A stretch of DNA of 46,742 nucleotides from a virus: IMG/VR virus record IMGVR_UViG_3300025942_000005, positions 1 to 46,742 of that record; one strand, written 5' to 3'. Position 1 is the stretch's first letter. Each line of letters opens with the position of its first letter. Below the pieces are notes generated by a model that was not told the origin of the DNA, did not search any database, and saw nothing but the letters and a program-made list of their open reading frames with translations. Below are positions 43,396 to 46,742 of this stretch, piece by piece. The translations under genes and the position numbers were made by a program.

Positions 43396-44887
43396 GCTTC
43401 GCTCGCTCGACGGGCGCGAAGTCATCTGGCAGGCGCAGCCACGCCAGGCGGTAGCGCTGTCGTGTCCTGCGCTGGAGCTTTGCTACGGCGGCGCGAAGGG
43501 CGGCGGAAAGACGGACTTTCTCGTCATCGCGTGCATCTACCAGATTCAGCTGTGCCACGAGAAGTGGATGGCGACGGGCCGCAAGCAGCGCGGTCGCTAC
43601 ATCATCTTCCGCAAGAACCTGAAGAACCTCGCCGACATTCTCCAGCGGCAGGAAGAGATTTACCCGGCCATCGACCCGAAGGTGATTCGCCCGACGCAGC
43701 AGAAAAACTATTGGGAGTTTTCGTCAGGCTACCGGGTGGAGAATGCCCACCTCGACGGCCCGAACGACCACCTCGGCTACCACGGCCAGGAGTTGACAGG
43801 CCTCGGGATAGACCAGGCAGAGGAGATCGCAGAGGCCGTGTACTTGTTCCTAACGATGCAGGTTCGCTCGAAGGACCCTGACATGCGCAAGCTGTTGTTC
43901 GTGCGCGTGACGGCGAACCCAGGCGGCCCGCACGCCGCGTGGATCAAGTCGTATTTCATCCAGGGTTGCAAGCCGCACAACACGATCATCAAAGAGACGG
44001 TGACGCTGCGGAACGGGAAGAGCCGCGACGTGACCAAGGCATTCGTGCCGGCCACGCTCTACGACAACAAGTACCTGGCCGAGGACGGCGCGTACGAAGC
44101 GGCGCTGATGAAGCTGCCCGAGCACTTGCGCCGCATGTATCTCGAAGGCGACTGGGACGTCGTGGTTGGCGCGTACTTCGCGCACGTCTGGCGCCGCGAT
44201 ATCCACGTGATCCCGTCGTTTCCGATCCCAGCGACCTGGCCAATCAAGTTCGGACTGGACTGGGGCAGCTCCGCCCCGGCCTGCACGCTGTGGGCTGCCA
44301 AGGACCCGGACGGGAACATCTACTTCATCGACGAGTTGTATCGGCCGGGCATCACTGGCCGCACGTTCGGCGAGAAGATGATGGAAAAGCTGAACGCGCA
44401 ACGCTGGTCGAAGGACCGCAAGTACACCGTGCGTGACATGTACGGGCTGATCGACCGCCAGGCCATGAACGCACCGAGTGCCGCCGACGTCGCTGCCACC
44501 GCTGCATCTGGCATCGCGTGGTGGGGCTGGCGGCTCTATCCTGCCAACAAGGACCGCAAGGCCAGCATCGAGCAGTGGATGGAGAGGCTGCTGCTCGGCG
44601 CGAACGGAAAGCCGAAAGTCTTCATCTTCGGCGACCGCTGCCCGAAGCTGGCGAGCACGATGCCGCAGCTGATGGCCGACGCCCACGACCCCGAGGACGT
44701 CGACACTAACGGCGATGACCACGCGTTCGACGCCGCCCGGTTCGTGCTGATGGACTGGCCGCTAAACGACAAGCGCCAGAAGCAGGTGCAGGGCGACGCG
44801 GACGTGGAGCGATGGCTGGAACTCGCGCGCAAGCGAGAGGCGGCCAAGACCGAATCTGACTTTCAACAGACGGGATACGGTGACTGA
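43385..44887 (+). CDS. terL: Terminase large subunit
   Basis: A 500-aa protein from GTG 43385; an earlier in-frame start would lie over the previous gene without support. Walker A is GGAKGGGKT (residues 35-43), Walker B is GLGIDQAEE (D143, E146/E147), and a motif-III-like ANPGG follows. The nuclease part starts at KFGLDWGSS and ends with GDDHAFDAARFVL, supplying the acidic metal ligands. It pumps DNA into the head and cuts it. Its TGA overlaps the portal ATG. Confidence 0.92.
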   Translation: MSGELRSLDGREVIWQAQPRQAVALSCPALELCYGGAKGGGKTDFLVIACIYQIQLCHEKWMATGRKQRGRYIIFRKNLKNLADILQRQEEIYPAIDPKVIRPTQQKNYWEFSSGYRVENAHLDGPNDHLGYHGQELTGLGIDQAEEIAEAVYLFLTMQVRSKDPDMRKLLFVRVTANPGGPHAAWIKSYFIQGCKPHNTIIKETVTLRNGKSRDVTKAFVPATLYDNKYLAEDGAYEAALMKLPEHLRRMYLEGDWDVVVGAYFAHVWRRDIHVIPSFPIPATWPIKFGLDWGSSAPACTLWAAKDPDGNIYFIDELYRPGITGRTFGEKMMEKLNAQRWSKDRKYTVRDMYGLIDRQAMNAPSAADVAATAASGIAWWGWRLYPANKDRKASIEQWMERLLLGANGKPKVFIFGDRCPKLASTMPQLMADAHDPEDVDTNGDDHAFDAARFVLMDWPLNDKRQKQVQGDADVERWLELARKREAAKTESDFQQTGYGD

Positions 44888-46742
44888 TGGATGCATTCCA
44901 GGACATGACCGCCGAGCCACCTCCCGAAGGAACAGCCGAGGTCGCGCTAGCACAGCAAGAACCGCGACCGCCGACCGGCCCCGCCACGCCGTCCGAAGAC
45001 GTGAACCTCGTCGGCTCGCTGACTGAAGAGGAGCGCAAGCGGATCGTCGACATCACGATTCGCGACTTCGACGCGGACGTTGACTCTCGCGAGCCGCGCA
45101 TGCGACGGCTGGCCGAGTTTCAGGGCCTCTACGCATCGGTGATGAAGGCGAAGGCGTTCCCGTTCCGCAACGCCGCGAACGTGAACATGCCGGTCCTGGT
45201 CTACCCGCTGCTTCAGGTGCAGGGGCGGCTCTATGACATGGTGTGGCCGGCCAACGGCAAGATCGTCTACTCGTCGCCGACGAATCTACAGGACGTCGGG
45301 CGAGCGGCCGTCACGGAACTGTTCGCCAACAGCTACCTGCGCCACAAGATGCCAGAGATGCCGCAGGGCATGGACGACACGCTTCATCAGGTATGTTGCT
45401 ACGGCTCGGCCTTCCGACGCACCTACTGGAATTCTCACGAAGGCCGAAGCTGCTCCGACTGGATCCCGATTGAGGACTTCGTGGTTGCGTACGGTCAGCG
45501 CTCGCAAGACCCGTCGCTGCGAGACGTGCCGCGCTACACGATGGTCCAGCATCTCACGTTCTACGACATCGAGACGTACGGCGACCAGGGCATCTACTAC
45601 CAGCCGTCCGTGTTGGCGGTGAAGCCGGAGGAACCTGACGGCGACAAGTACGACTCGGTCCTGAAGAAGCAGCTTGAGAAGATCGACGGCTCCACGAAGC
45701 CGACGAACGAGACGACGACGGAAGACAAGCCGCGGATGGTGCTAGAGCAGCACCGAATCTGGCGCATGCCGAACCGGCCCGACGTCAACCCGGCGTTCGA
45801 TGGCAAGGCTCACCCGGTCATCATCACGGTAGACGAGCAGTCACGGCAGTTGCTTCGCATGGTCCTCCGCGAAGAGGACGACCCGGACGACTTCGCCCGT
45901 TTCCAGAAGGAGACGGCGGCGTACGAGGCGCACGTTTCGCGGCTGGAGGCATTCGTCAAGGAGGCGCAGGCCATTCAGACGATGCAGCAGGTAGCCGCTG
46001 CGACCGGTCGCCGGCTCCCGCCGGAGATGCAGCAGCCGCCGGTACCCCCAGCCCCGCCGCCTGGCATGCAGGTAGACGAAAGCGGCATGCCGGTCGCGCC
46101 GAAGCCGCAGCGCAAGCGCGAGTTGTGCTTCTTCACGCACTACCGGGCGTTCCCATCTGAGGGCTTCTACGGGCTCGGCTTCGGTGACTTCATCGCCGGA
46201 ATCAACAAGGCTGTCAACACGATCATCAATCAGCACATCGACGGCGGCACGCTGCGTAACGCGATGCCGGGATTCATCTCGGCGCAGATGAAGGGTCAGC
46301 GCGGGACGGTAAACGTCCAGCCCGGCGAGCTGATCGAGGTCGACGCGCCGATGGGAGCCATCCGAGACGGGATGTACTTCCCGGAGTTCCCGCCGCCTGA
46401 CCCGTCGACGATGCGTATCGCTCAGATGCTCATCGAGGCCGCCGACAAGCTCGTGGCGTCGTCGGACCTGATGAGCGGGCAGACCAGCGGCGCGAACCGC
46501 ACGGCGAAAGAGACCGAGATTCTGCAAGAGCAGATGATGATGCAGATCACCGTGCTCGCCCGCCGTATCAAAGAGGCGTTCAAGCACGAGCTGGACAAGA
46601 TCTGGCGCATCTGGGGCGTGTTCCTTCCCGACGAGGAGGTCATGGATATCGTCGGGCCAGAAGGCGACCCGATGTCAATTCAGATCGGCAAGGCGATGTT
46701 CACGCCGAACGCGCACGTCATGCCGGCGGCAGACCCGCGCAG
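44887..46742 (+). CDS. Portal protein, N-terminal part (continues at base 1)
   Basis: Starts at ATG 44887 on the terminase stop and has no stop before the window end; the frame continues at base 1 to 586 (780 aa in all). Family features: VDSREPRMRRLAEFQG, a core with CCYGSAFRRTYW and WIPIEDFVV, HYRAFPSEGFYGLGFGD, and ANRTAKETEILQEQMM. These are typical of P22-type portals, including their long size. It forms the ring at the head vertex for DNA entry and exit. A Pro-rich insert lies at about residues 380-400. Confidence 0.9.
   Translation, partial: MDAFQDMTAEPPPEGTAEVALAQQEPRPPTGPATPSEDVNLVGSLTEEERKRIVDITIRDFDADVDSREPRMRRLAEFQGLYASVMKAKAFPFRNAANVNMPVLVYPLLQVQGRLYDMVWPANGKIVYSSPTNLQDVGRAAVTELFANSYLRHKMPEMPQGMDDTLHQVCCYGSAFRRTYWNSHEGRSCSDWIPIEDFVVAYGQRSQDPSLRDVPRYTMVQHLTFYDIETYGDQGIYYQPSVLAVKPEEPDGDKYDSVLKKQLEKIDGSTKPTNETTTEDKPRMVLEQHRIWRMPNRPDVNPAFDGKAHPVIITVDEQSRQLLRMVLREEDDPDDFARFQKETAAYEAHVSRLEAFVKEAQAIQTMQQVAAATGRRLPPEMQQPPVPPAPPPGMQVDESGMPVAPKPQRKRELCFFTHYRAFPSEGFYGLGFGDFIAGINKAVNTIINQHIDGGTLRNAMPGFISAQMKGQRGTVNVQPGELIEVDAPMGAIRDGMYFPEFPPPDPSTMRIAQMLIEAADKLVASSDLMSGQTSGANRTAKETEILQEQMMMQITVLARRIKEAFKHELDKIWRIWGVFLPDEEVMDIVGPEGDPMSIQIGKAMFTPNAHVMPAADPR
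46644..46742. repeat. 99-bp terminal direct repeat (right copy)
   Basis: Identical to bases 1-99. See the left copy: the portal gene reads through it in frame, which supports a circular map with a redundant end. Confidence 0.97.

Noticed and set aside
1-46742. tRNA genes, CRISPR arrays, insertion sequences, reverse transcriptase or diversity-generating repeats
   Set aside because: I looked for T-loop patterns, spaced direct repeats, transposase motifs and reverse-transcriptase motifs and saw none. A tRNAscan or CRISPR search would be decisive.

Overview
This window reads as one complete, circularly closed genome of a temperate, tailed, podovirus-like bacteriophage. The first 99 bases are repeated exactly as the last 99 bases (1-99 = 46644-46742), so the unique length is about 46,643 bp, and the portal gene runs across the join. 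The DNA is GC-rich throughout, nearly every gene overlaps or abuts its neighbour, and there are no rRNA or recognisable tRNA genes. I cannot name the host. Lipoprotein signals, a spanin-like lysis protein and sigma70-like promoters suggest a high-GC Gram-negative bacterium, but this is inference.

Layout. (1) Late structural block, plus strand, 42238 -> end -> 1 -> 20870: small genes, small-terminase candidate, terminase large subunit, portal, GroES-like co-chaperonin, scaffold, decoration protein, major capsid protein, three beta-helix-type surface proteins, head-tail connector (P22 gp4-like position), P22 gp10-like stabilisation protein, a run of putative internal/ejection proteins (one built of 17- and 18-residue repeats), then holin candidate, endolysin, a matrixin-like lipoprotein and a spanin candidate. 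(2) A leftward operon, 24838 -> 20751, of about ten small, often Cys-rich accessory proteins, including a PD-(D/E)XK-like nuclease and an Ea22-like protein. (3) A control region, 24.8-25.4 kb: divergent transcription, an HTH repressor-like gene, and a promoter inside a 10-bp inverted repeat. (4) Rightward early genes, 25.4-28.5 kb: small proteins, a RecT/Bet-like annealing protein and SSB. (5) Tyrosine integrase at 28.7-29.7 kb. (6) Replication and nucleotide-metabolism block, 30-35.2 kb: Ala-rich protein, DnaA-domain-IV-like protein, methyltransferase-like protein, dUTPase, MT-A70 methylase, O-like initiator carrying a hexamer-repeat array (origin candidate) and DnaB helicase. (7) Small accessory genes, 35.2-40.4 kb, many with zinc-binding Cys patterns, interrupted by a leftward three-gene island with its own operator-promoter. 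(8) A regulatory and moron region, 40.0-42.2 kb: palindromes, a repeated GTGTACTTGAC motif, a DNA-binding-like protein, a promoter-driven metalloprotease lipoprotein and a serine recombinase.

The parts fit a temperate cycle with integration (Tyr recombinase), recombination and replication (SSAP, SSB, O-like, DnaB), and headfull-style packaging suggested by terminase/portal order and a circular map. The most unusual points are: two different phage-encoded lipoprotein zinc metallopeptidases; a GroES with a zinc-binding insertion; a recurring promoter design in which the start codon lies 5-7 nt after the -10 box (leaderless mRNAs), often with a palindrome on the promoter; an exact RanBP2-type zinc-finger spacing; and an ejection-type protein with eight 17-residue and eleven 18-residue repeats.
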